Below, one piece after another: positions 47,158 through 54,616 of a stretch of 64,000 bases of DNA. Positions within the stretch are counted from its first letter, which is position 1, and each line of letters opens with the position of its first letter. Source of the stretch: Paucibacter sp. Y2R2-4 (lineage in GTDB: Bacteria; Pseudomonadota; Gammaproteobacteria; Burkholderiales; Burkholderiaceae_C); NCBI RefSeq assembly GCF_025717535.1, contig NZ_JAJIRO010000001.1, positions 434,001 to 498,000 of the forward strand. Direction: 5' to 3'. The translations under genes were made by a program, and so were the position numbers. The notes below the pieces were generated by a model. That model worked only from the letters and a program-made list of their open reading frames with translations, did no database searches and was not told the origin of the DNA.

Positions 47158-48762
47158 TCAGGATTGCTGGCGCTCAAGCCAAGCGGTAGACAATAGCTTG
47201 CGATCAATTTTGCCGTTAGGGTTGCGCGGCAAAGGCCCGGCCTGGAGTTCGAAACCTGCCGGAACCATATAGGCCGGCATGCGCTGGCGGCAGTCCAGCT
47301 GCAAAGCCGCCAGATCCACACCCGTCGCTCCGGGAGGCGCGGTCACGATGACTTGAATGGCCTGTCCCAGCGTGGGGTGGTCCACACCAAAAGCCACACA
47401 CTCGCCGACCCGCTGGGTGGCGTACAAGATCTCTTCAACCTCCGTGGGGCTGACGCGATAGCCCGAGGTCTTCATCATTTCGTCGCGCCGGCCAATGAAG
47501 TACAAAAAGCCTTCGCTGTCGCGCCGCACTGTATCGCCTGAAAACACCGCGTACTCAGGCAACTGCAAGCCAGTGGCACGACCGGCCGTGCCAGCGGGCA
47601 GGAGCTTGTACCGCTCGGCGGTTTTTTCCGCGTCGTTCCAATAGCCCTGCCCCACCAAGGCTCCGCGATGCACCAACTCCCCGGGTTCATCCACATCACA
47701 GGGGCTGCCGTCCTCCCGAAGGACCGAGATCTCGGCATTGGGAATGGCCTTGCCAATGGAGTCCGGACGGCGATCGACTTCGCTGGGCGGCAAATAAGTG
47801 GAACGGAAAGCCTCGGTCAGGCCATACATCAGAAACGGCAAACTCTTGGGCGCACGCTTGCGCAGCGCGTCCAGTGTTTCCCGAGGCATGCGTCCCCCGG
47901 TGTTGGCGAAATAGCGCAAATGCTCGGTGATTGACGCCGGCCACTCCAGTTGGGAAAGCTGGATGTACAGCGGCGGCACGGCCGTCAATCCCGTCACACG
48001 CTCACGCTCCATGGCCTTGAGCACATCACGCGGCAACAAATAGTTCAACAATACGACGCGTGCCCCCACATGGAAGGCCGTCGTCAACTGACTGAAACCG
48101 GCATCAAACGACAGCGGCAGCGCGGCCAGCAAAGTGTCTTGCGCAGTGTTCTCTAGGTATGAAGCCACGCTCTTGGCGCCAGCCACCATATTGCGATGCG
48201 ACAGGACCACACCCTTGGGACGCCCCGTGCTACCCGAGGTGTACAGGATGGCACAGATATCCGTATCGATGACACGGTGGCCGTCATGCACAGGCGTTTG
48301 CAAAAGCTGAGTCCAGTCGTGCAAGCCCACGCCTTCGGGCAAGACCGGCGGCTGCGCCGCCGGCGCGGTCAACACAATGTGCTTGACGCTTGGGCAAGCC
48401 GGCAACTGCGACAGCAGCAGGTCCAAACGCTCAGGCGAAGTCAGCAACACCTGCACATCGCAATCGCGCGCAATAAAGGCCACCTGTTCCGCCTTTAAGA
48501 GCGGATTCATCGGCACAAAAACGCCACCAGCGGCCGGGGCGGCAAAGCTGGCCACCACCGTTTCAAAGCGCTTTTCAAGATAGATCCCGACCCGCTCGCC
48601 GCGGCCCAAGCCGAGGGACAACAGGGCTGCAGCCGCGTGGGACACCTGCGCCTGCAACTGGCCATAACTGAGCGTTTGCCCGCCATAGCTCAAAGCCGCC
48701 GCATCGGGCGTTCGCAGCGCACTCCGAGAGATCAATTCATGCAAGAGTGAGGAATCATTCAT
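47158..48762 (-). CDS. AMP-forming acyl-CoA ligase, exosortase A system-associated type
   Basis: 534-residue ANL-superfamily enzyme that adenylates a carboxylic acid and loads it on CoA or a phosphopantetheine thiol. Motifs: ILYTSGSTGRPKGVVLSHRN (A3), LPLSFDAGFSQLT, MYGLTEAFRSTYLPP (A5), GDTVRRDSEGFLYFIGRRDEMMKTSGYRVSP (in part, A7-A8) and NPNGKIDRKLL with the catalytic Lys (A10). It is divergent from an ACP gene 107 bp away and upstream of the decarboxylase, so its product is probably delivered to that ACP. The substrate is unknown. Confidence 0.92.
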   Translation of the reverse strand: MNDSSLLHELISRSALRTPDAAALSYGGQTLSYGQLQAQVSHAAAALLSLGLGRGERVGIYLEKRFETVVASFAAPAAGGVFVPMNPLLKAEQVAFIARDCDVQVLLTSPERLDLLLSQLPACPSVKHIVLTAPAAQPPVLPEGVGLHDWTQLLQTPVHDGHRVIDTDICAILYTSGSTGRPKGVVLSHRNMVAGAKSVASYLENTAQDTLLAALPLSFDAGFSQLTTAFHVGARVVLLNYLLPRDVLKAMERERVTGLTAVPPLYIQLSQLEWPASITEHLRYFANTGGRMPRETLDALRKRAPKSLPFLMYGLTEAFRSTYLPPSEVDRRPDSIGKAIPNAEISVLREDGSPCDVDEPGELVHRGALVGQGYWNDAEKTAERYKLLPAGTAGRATGLQLPEYAVFSGDTVRRDSEGFLYFIGRRDEMMKTSGYRVSPTEVEEILYATQRVGECVAFGVDHPTLGQAIQVIVTAPPGATGVDLAALQLDCRQRMPAYMVPAGFELQAGPLPRNPNGKIDRKLLSTAWLERQQS

Positions 48763-48869
48763 GGGCAGATGGGGTCAAGATAGAAGGCCGTCAATCGCTT
48801 AGCAGCGGCACAAGGGCGCACGCCACTAGAATCGCCGGAGTTTTTTGCTACCGACACAGAGGATTATTC

Positions 48870-49121
48870 ATGGACACCAAGCAGGTGCTGCGCTCATTGC
48901 TGGATGAAACGTTAAATCTGGAGGGTCGAGCCCAAGCTTTCAATGAAGCGACCCCCTTGCTCGGCGCGCTGCCAGAAATGGATTCCATGGGTGTGGTCTC
49001 ACTGCTGACCGCGTTTGAGGACAAACTGGGCTTCTCGGTCGACGATGACGAAATTGACGGCTCGGTTTTCCAAACTTTCGGAACTCTACTCAGCTTTGTT
49101 CAAGGCAAATTGGGGCAGTAA
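48870..49121 (+). CDS. Acyl carrier protein (first copy)
   Basis: 83 residues, acidic, four-helix ACP pattern. The phosphopantetheine attachment Ser is Ser39 in EMDSMGVVSLL. ATG 48870 (MDTKQVLRSL) follows AGAGGA; an upstream in-frame extension runs into the ligase promoter and is not ACP-like. It is the only plus-strand gene in this part and is divergent from the acyl ligase, its likely loading enzyme. Confidence 0.9.
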   Translation: MDTKQVLRSLLDETLNLEGRAQAFNEATPLLGALPEMDSMGVVSLLTAFEDKLGFSVDDDEIDGSVFQTFGTLLSFVQGKLGQ

Positions 49122-49131
49122 TTCGCGCCAA

Positions 49132-49150
49132 GCCTCGCAAGCGCCGAGGC
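49132..49150. terminator. Small hairpin between convergent ACP and glycosyltransferase genes
   Basis: 6-bp stem GCCTCG / CGAGGC with a 7-nt loop midway between the two stop codons. No T-tract on either side; tentative. Confidence 0.3.
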
Positions 49151-49174
49151 CTGACACCTGATTCAGATGCAGCC

Positions 49175-50434
49175 TCAGGCGCCACGCCCCAAACCCTCCA
49201 GCAAGGCCGCCAGTTCGGCGGTACGCGCCCGGCGAGAATTGGCCGAGGCTACTTCTGGCTGCACTCCTTGCGCCTGTCCTGAGCGCAACTGACTCAGGAA
49301 GCGGGTCAAGCCGGCCTCGATGTCATGCTCGTCGGCGATGTTGACGATGTCGTCTGCACCGCCGCGACGCAGCGCTTGAGCCGTGTTGCCCTGCGGATCC
49401 GTCAGGCTGAAGATCGGGCGGCCGGCTCGGAAGTACTCGTATAACTTGGCCGGCACTTGATGGTTGCACATAGCTGCTTGAAACAGCAGCAATCCATCGG
49501 CGCAAAGCATCTCCCGCAGGGCATCGCGGTAAGCAATAGGCGGCGCAAGTTCAATCAGATCTGAGATGCCGTATTCACTCAGCATCTCTCGATATGCGCC
49601 GTCGCTACCCGTCGCCCGCAGGACAATGCGCAAGCTGTCAGCTCCCACTTGCCCGGCATCCCGCATTCGGCGCAGCGCCGAGAAAAACGGCCGAGGGTCC
49701 CGCTCCTGCGGGTAGAGAATGCCGCTATGGATCAGAGTCAGCTGACCTGTATGCCCCAAAGGCCGAGGCACGAAGTCGCGCTCGGCATCGCGAAAGTTCT
49801 CCTCGTCGTAGCCGTTTTCGATAACGGCCCATTTGGCAGCCGACTGCTCGGGATAACGCTCCGCGTACATCTCACGCGTGCCTTCGGTCGTAAACACCAC
49901 CTTGCTGGCTCGACGAACCATCTTTTGCTCTAAGCGCCGATTGCTACGCCAGGTCTGAGGATCACTCGGGTAGCCCGGCTCAGTGATGGAGTCACGACAA
50001 TCAGCGATCCAGGGCAGTCCACTCAATCGCGCCAGCGTATGCCCAATCATGTGGGCCGTGGTGATGGGGCAGGTCGAGAAAATCGCCGCCGGCTGGTGCC
50101 GACGAATCATTTGCATACCCGTCCAGACACCCGCTGGCCACCAAGTCACCCATCGATCTGGTTGCGCCATCCAACCCAGATAGCGGCCCTTGAATGAAAG
50201 ATCGCGCGCAGTATTGAACGCAAACGCCCGCTCCACCACCATGCCGGAGGGTATCTCACCCATTTGGTCATCACTGACCGACTCATGCACACCGGGACTA
50301 ACCGTCAAAATCAACGGTTCCCAACCATGCTCTCGCAAATAGTTTGAAAATTTCAGCGTGCGTTGGATGCCACTGCTGCCTTTGACCGGCGGATAGTGAA
50401 ACGCAACCATCAGGATTTTCTTGTTGTTATCCAT
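49175..50434 (-). CDS. GT4-like glycosyltransferase
   Basis: 419 residues with a GT-B fold pattern. The N-terminal domain starts KKILMVAFHYPPVKGSSGIQRTLKFSNYL (in part), and includes ISFSTCPITTAHMIG-like sequence (IFSTCPITTAHMIGH) and PWIADCRDSI. The C-terminal domain has TLIHSGILYPQERDPRPFF (in part), and the donor-site region LLFQAAMCNHQVPAKLYEYFRAGRPIF (in part). Donor and acceptor sugars unknown. Start uncertain: ATG 50434, or GTG 50437 or TTG 50449 overlapping the upstream stop. Confidence 0.88.
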   Translation of the reverse strand: MDNNKKILMVAFHYPPVKGSSGIQRTLKFSNYLREHGWEPLILTVSPGVHESVSDDQMGEIPSGMVVERAFAFNTARDLSFKGRYLGWMAQPDRWVTWWPAGVWTGMQMIRRHQPAAIFSTCPITTAHMIGHTLARLSGLPWIADCRDSITEPGYPSDPQTWRSNRRLEQKMVRRASKVVFTTEGTREMYAERYPEQSAAKWAVIENGYDEENFRDAERDFVPRPLGHTGQLTLIHSGILYPQERDPRPFFSALRRMRDAGQVGADSLRIVLRATGSDGAYREMLSEYGISDLIELAPPIAYRDALREMLCADGLLLFQAAMCNHQVPAKLYEYFRAGRPIFSLTDPQGNTAQALRRGGADDIVNIADEHDIEAGLTRFLSQLRSGQAQGVQPEVASANSRRARTAELAALLEGLGRGA

Positions 50435-50445
50435 CACTGGGGCTT

Positions 50446-51294
50446 TCAAAGGTCCAGAGCCATGGTCTCGGAGTACAAGTAGTCAATCTGTGCGTCGTTC
50501 AAACTGGGACTCAAGTACACCTTGGGGTTGAAGCCACTGCGCAGCTTGTGCAGCCCCGGGATGTCGTCGAGAAAGCGCCGCTCCACATGGGTGCTGACCA
50601 TGCCGCGCAAGAGCAGATGCCCGCCCAGCGCCGAAAACTTCTCGCTGAACAACTGCGGGTCGCTCAGGTAGAGCACTTCCGCCGAAGGCAGCCGCTTGAA
50701 ACTGCGGCGTTTGTAGATGACGTGGCAGATTTGCGCGCCCTTTTTCAAGAGCACATGCTGTAACCACGGGAATCGCGAATGGTCCCGATAGATGCGCAAT
50801 GCCTCACCATCCAAGCTTGCCTCGATGTCAGCCGACTGACTGATCAGCTGGACCCCCAAACTCAAGGCGGGCCGATTAAGAATCACAGCCACTTGTTCGT
50901 CGAGTTCCTTGAACTTAAAAAACTTTAAAGTGGCACCGACCACCTTGGTGGGTGAGAAATCAGTGAAATGCCAGCCCGGTTGACTGACCACGCTCATGGC
51001 CAGACGCATGCTTTGCTGACGGAAGGCATCCAGCACGCACCAACTGGTGATATTGCAAAAACGCTCGGCCTTGCCACCGATCACCCGATCGGCGTAATAG
51101 GCGCCAATGCCGCCCACGATTTGCCCTTCATTGCGCACGACAAACCCGTAATTGGGCTGCTCGGCCGACCAATTCGTTCTCAGCCCTTGGGCCCACTCTT
51201 CAGCGGAACGCGAAGACTGCAAATGCTGGTGCAAAAACTGCGCAAATTCAGGCAAGGTGGCGTCCGTCACCGGCTCGATCAGAGGTCTGGCCAT
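50446..51294 (-). CDS. GNAT-like acyltransferase
   Basis: 282 residues. The N-terminal ~110 residues have the GNAT look: EPNYGFVVRNEGQIVGGIGAYYADR-like (QPNYGFVVRNEGQIVGGIGAYY in part) and a short Asp/Arg-Gln segment DAFRQQSMRLAMSVVS for acyl-CoA binding. The rest is an extension with basic patches (CHVIYKRRSFKRLP). It sits directly upstream of the GT4 gene and 28 bp downstream of hydrolase 1. Polysaccharide or ACP-linked N- or O-acylation is likely but unproven. Confidence 0.72.
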   Translation of the reverse strand: MARPLIEPVTDATLPEFAQFLHQHLQSSRSAEEWAQGLRTNWSAEQPNYGFVVRNEGQIVGGIGAYYADRVIGGKAERFCNITSWCVLDAFRQQSMRLAMSVVSQPGWHFTDFSPTKVVGATLKFFKFKELDEQVAVILNRPALSLGVQLISQSADIEASLDGEALRIYRDHSRFPWLQHVLLKKGAQICHVIYKRRSFKRLPSAEVLYLSDPQLFSEKFSALGGHLLLRGMVSTHVERRFLDDIPGLHKLRSGFNPKVYLSPSLNDAQIDYLYSETMALDL

Positions 51295-51322
51295 ATGTCC
51301 CTAAATAAATCGTATCGTCTCT

Positions 51323-52192
51323 TCAAGGCCAGGCCTTGAGCCAATCCACGCCCCAAGTGACCACCTGATTGCGCTGTGCGGCCGACGAGAAGGTGTGGTC
51401 CCCTTCCGCAAAGTCGTGTCGCGTCAACGCTTTGCTGGCCAACATTTGTTGCCAGTTGGAGTCAGTCTCGATCAGCTGTTCAAACTCACGAGCGATCAGG
51501 TCGCGCCCGCTGAGCACCAACATCACCGGCCCCGCAAAACGGTTAAAGCCAGCAAACAAGCGCTCAGGCAAGCTGCTACCGCCCAAGTCTTCGTTGTGCG
51601 ACCCGCCCCCCGAGACGTTTTGAGCACCGGCCCTCGCCTTTTGCATCAAACCCAGCGCCGACTTCACCGACGCGAAAGGATTGAAGCGCAGACTCAGCAC
51701 TTTGCGCCAAAAGCTAGGCTCCAACAGCCGCTGCAGATAGTAAAAGCGCAAGATCGCCTTGGCCTCGCCCTCTTCGGTTCGCACCCAAGGGTTGAGCAGC
51801 ACCAAACCTTTGATGCGGGGGTCTCGGTGGGCATAGAACAAGATGGCGGAGGACGCATCGCACTCGCCCCAGAGCACCAACTCTTTCAAGCCCGGAGAGA
51901 TCGCAAAGAAATGGTCGATGGCTGCGCGGATATCCGCGCCGACATCCTCGAAACCGCGAAAACTCCCGTGGGCATCGCCCATGCCGCGATAGTCAAACCG
52001 AAACACTGGGTAGCCTTCGGCACACAAATGCCGGGACCAGAGCGTCAACTGCCGATGCCCGCCGGCCCGATATTGAGGGCCCCCACCGACCACAAACAGC
52101 ACACCGCGCGTCTGAGCCACACCCTCGGGCTGATGAAGAATGCCGACCAGGGAGTCTCCATCACAGGGGAACGAGAAAGCAGTTTCACTCAT
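51323..52192 (-). CDS. Alpha/beta hydrolase, exosortase A system-associated 'hydrolase 1' type
   Basis: 289 residues. Alpha/beta-hydrolase features: VGGGPQYRAGGHRQLTLWSR (in part), FDYRGMGDAHG, and a nucleophile elbow LWGECDASSAIL in which Cys replaces the usual Ser. The C-terminal His region is TRHDFAEGDHTFSS. I recall Cys here as characteristic of the hydrolase-1 family. Its ATG overlaps the stop of hydrolase 2 (ATGA). Probably a thioesterase- or acyltransferase-like step acting on an ACP-bound intermediate, by inference. Confidence 0.87.
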   Translation of the reverse strand: MSETAFSFPCDGDSLVGILHQPEGVAQTRGVLFVVGGGPQYRAGGHRQLTLWSRHLCAEGYPVFRFDYRGMGDAHGSFRGFEDVGADIRAAIDHFFAISPGLKELVLWGECDASSAILFYAHRDPRIKGLVLLNPWVRTEEGEAKAILRFYYLQRLLEPSFWRKVLSLRFNPFASVKSALGLMQKARAGAQNVSGGGSHNEDLGGSSLPERLFAGFNRFAGPVMLVLSGRDLIAREFEQLIETDSNWQQMLASKALTRHDFAEGDHTFSSAAQRNQVVTWGVDWLKAWP

Positions 52193-53058
52193 GCCGACAC
52201 CAACGCTTCAGCTGCGCTATTCATCCATGCGCAGGTCTTCTCCAGCAAATCAGGCGCCACGGCCCGCTCATGAACCTGCCAAAAAGCGGGCCCGATATAA
52301 GCCTGTCCATCCACCTTCACACCGGCCTGCTGCCAAGCATTGACCAAGGCTTGGTTCGGAGCGGACAACTCTTGCTTATCTGCGCTGGCTTGCTCCACCC
52401 ATAACACACGGTTGTTCTGCAAAGGCTGATATGCAGCTAGTTTCAGGCCATCCAGAACCGCGGTGAGTTGGGGGTGCAAGGCATAGCCTGCAACTTCCAA
52501 AGTGTCCCCCTGAGACAACAAGGCTCGCATCGATTGGGTGGTCTCTTTGGGCAAATCGGGCCGATCCAGTTGTGCCGCCATACGCACACGCAGGAATTGC
52601 GTCAAATGGATCTTGCCGTCCAAGACGGGCTGCCAAAGGAGCAAATCAGCATTCGGCACTTCGGCGCCCATTTGCGCCGCAAGAATCGCCCCCAGACGAA
52701 CGCCCCAGATCACTTGCACAGGCGCCTGCAGATGCAACAGATGCCGCAAAGCACACCTTACATCCGCTTGCCACAACTCCCAGCGGGCATCGCCATGATC
52801 ACCTTCACTGTCACCAGTGCCTGTGAGATCCAGAACCAAGGTCGCCAAGCCCCGGGCAGCGAAAGCCTGGGCCTGTAACGTCACCATGCTCCGGCAGCGA
52901 TTCATTTCCTCATTGAAACCCTGCAGACAAAGCACAGAGCCGCGCAATGCAGGCTGACCCGGGCCGGGACGATGAAGCACTGAAAACAAACGCCCAACCG
53001 AGCCGTCTAGAAACTTCGGTTCGACCACGACGGGGCCCCCGCCCCACTGCAGACTCAT
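52189..53058 (-). CDS. Alpha/beta hydrolase, exosortase A system-associated 'hydrolase 2' type
   Basis: 289 residues with an alpha/beta-hydrolase fold: VLCLQGFNEEMNRCRSMVTLQAQ (in part), TLVLDLTGTGDSEGDHG, and IWGVRLGAILAAQMG at the position of the nucleophile elbow. There the GxSxG Ser is replaced by Arg (GVRLG), so classical hydrolase chemistry is doubtful. It starts 3 bp after the stop of the ACP gene at 53062 and overlaps hydrolase 1 by four bases. Confidence 0.87.
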   Translation of the reverse strand: MSLQWGGGPVVVEPKFLDGSVGRLFSVLHRPGPGQPALRGSVLCLQGFNEEMNRCRSMVTLQAQAFAARGLATLVLDLTGTGDSEGDHGDARWELWQADVRCALRHLLHLQAPVQVIWGVRLGAILAAQMGAEVPNADLLLWQPVLDGKIHLTQFLRVRMAAQLDRPDLPKETTQSMRALLSQGDTLEVAGYALHPQLTAVLDGLKLAAYQPLQNNRVLWVEQASADKQELSAPNQALVNAWQQAGVKVDGQAYIGPAFWQVHERAVAPDLLEKTCAWMNSAAEALVSA

Positions 53059-53061
53059 CGA

Positions 53062-53331
53062 TCAGCCCTGCGCCTTACGACTCAGCAAGTAATCTGCCAT
53101 CAAGTCGAGACTACCCAAGTTGTCGATGGTGAAGTCTTCGCTGGCGATGCGAAAGTCATAAGCCTGCTCAAACCAGGAAATCAGCTCCAACAAACCTGCC
53201 GAATCGATCAAGCCCGAGGCCGGCAAAATCTCGTCTGCCAACAAATCGCTGGCGTCGAGGTCCAGGCTGGACGCGATTCTGACGACTTCAGCCTTGATGG
53301 CCGCAACGATGTCACTCTTGTTCAATGTCAT
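53062..53331 (-). CDS. Acyl carrier protein (second copy)
   Basis: 89-residue ACP. The attachment Ser is Ser44 in GLIDSAGLLELISWFEQ; the flanks (SSLDLDASDLLADE and ASEDFTIDNLGSLDLMADYLLS) are ACP-like. It differs clearly from the ACP at 48870. ATG 53331 (MTLNKSDIVA) is chosen. It is the first gene of the minus-strand run ACP-hydrolase 2-hydrolase 1-GNAT-GT4. Confidence 0.9.
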   Translation of the reverse strand: MTLNKSDIVAAIKAEVVRIASSLDLDASDLLADEILPASGLIDSAGLLELISWFEQAYDFRIASEDFTIDNLGSLDLMADYLLSRKAQG

Positions 53332-53860
53332 ATGGGATCGAGTCAATAAATCTAAAAATGCGCAAGCAACGGAATCAGCCAAGTAGCAATCGAGTGGTCA
53401 ACGCCAACATTGAGTCAAACCTGAGCAATCGCCGTCACCACAAACGCCGGCGATTCTCGCATTGGGGCGTGTTGAATCTCGATCAATTTACGCGATCCAG
53501 GACCCCGCCAAAGAGCAAAGCCCCATGGATTCGTGGCAAACATGAGAAATTCACAGGTCAAGTGGGCTACACCGGCCCTAAGCTACCGACACTATCGGGG
53601 ATCCTCGATGTGCATTCGCCAGTTCAATTCCGGCAGATTACTGCCGGCATAATGATTCATACAGCCAGACGAGGCTCAGCCCATTGCCACGTGCTAGTTT
53701 GTGCGCCACTCTGTACTTACAAAGCTAGCAGCTTGACCTAAATTTTCAACCCACTCCAATTGACGCCAAGTGTTGGCAAAACATGGGCACAGCACCCAAC
53801 GCAATTCACATGAACATTGAGAATATTCACAGGCCATTGGAGGGGGATGCTTCGACTCCA
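53332..53860. promoter_or_regulatory. Divergent intergenic region of the polysaccharide locus
   Basis: 529 bp between the minus-strand ACP operon and the plus-strand export block. I see no gene; the frames across it have no family resemblance. It reads visibly less GC-rich than its surroundings. The one clear structure is the hairpin at 53630-53647. No convincing sigma-54 (GG-N10-GC) or sigma-70 pair could be assigned. Confidence 0.5.
53630..53647 (+). promoter_or_regulatory. Perfect 7-bp inverted repeat in the divergent promoter region
   Basis: CCGGCAG-ATTA-CTGCCGG, followed by CATAAT. Either an operator or a short hairpin; it lies 214 bp before the TPR gene start. Confidence 0.5.
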
Positions 53861-54499
53861 ATGCTGACAAAAACGTTCAAGTCCGCTCTCTGTTTTTTGG
53901 CTTTGCTTTCGGCGACGGTTTCAGTCCAGGCACAAAACGAGACCTGCGGTCCGCTGACCAACGCATACGGCCCTTTCAATTACCGGACCCAATACGAACA
54001 AATCAAAGTCGTAGAGGCCTTCCACTTCAACGCCGACGTGGCAAATTTACGCCGAGGCATGACGGGATCCATGGCCAGCGACCTTGATTACACCTTGCGT
54101 GCAAGCCCCAATCACAGTAAAGCCTTAATCGCGATGATGCGCCTGGCTGAGCGCCAAAAGACCGAAAAGCCGGTAGGTTCCAGCTATTCCGTTGAATGCT
54201 GGTTCGACCGAAGCCTTCGCTTCAGCCCCAACGACGCGATCGTCCGCATGATCTTTGCAGACTACCTGGGGAAAAGAAATCGCAAGGCAGAGGCCATCCA
54301 ACAATTGGATAAAGTCATCGAACAAGGGATTGATAGCCCCTTGACTCATTACAACCTGGGCTTAATTTTTGTCGACCTTGGCGAGTTCGATCGCGCGCTG
54401 GAGCAGGCTCAAGTCGCTTACGAAATGGGCATTCAGCAACCCACCCTGAAAGCACGCCTTCAAGCGGCCGGCAAGTGGCAAGAAACCCCCTCGCAATGA
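53861..54499 (+). CDS. Secreted TPR-repeat protein
   Basis: 212 residues. Signal peptide KSALCFLALLSATVSVQAQ with cleavage near residue 25. Two or three TPR-like units in the second half (SPNDAIVRMIFADYLGKRNRKAEAIQQLDK in part; LTHYNLGLIFVDLGEFDRALEQAQVAYEMG in part). Starts further upstream (53783) are open but the signal peptide points to ATG 53861. Likely a periplasmic scaffold for polysaccharide export; function not established. Confidence 0.82.
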   Translation: MLTKTFKSALCFLALLSATVSVQAQNETCGPLTNAYGPFNYRTQYEQIKVVEAFHFNADVANLRRGMTGSMASDLDYTLRASPNHSKALIAMMRLAERQKTEKPVGSSYSVECWFDRSLRFSPNDAIVRMIFADYLGKRNRKAEAIQQLDKVIEQGIDSPLTHYNLGLIFVDLGEFDRALEQAQVAYEMGIQQPTLKARLQAAGKWQETPSQ

Positions 54500-54616
54500 G
54501 CGTACCGAACTCCTCAACCGGTAGCTCAATGCCCGCACGGCGCCCCACCCCATCTTCAGCAGTTCAACCGAGCTTGGCGGAAATGGCAGCCGACAGTTTC
54601 GGTAAGGATAGCCCAA

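Noticed and set aside
53325-53741. Plus-strand open frame in the divergent intergenic region (about 138 codons)
   Set aside because: Starts inside the ACP gene on the other strand, no ribosome binding site, no recognisable sequence.
53332-53860. Sigma-54 promoter, as known for exosortase-linked EPS loci
   Set aside because: TGGCA-like pieces near 53773 and 53690 lack the GC at the required 12-bp distance.
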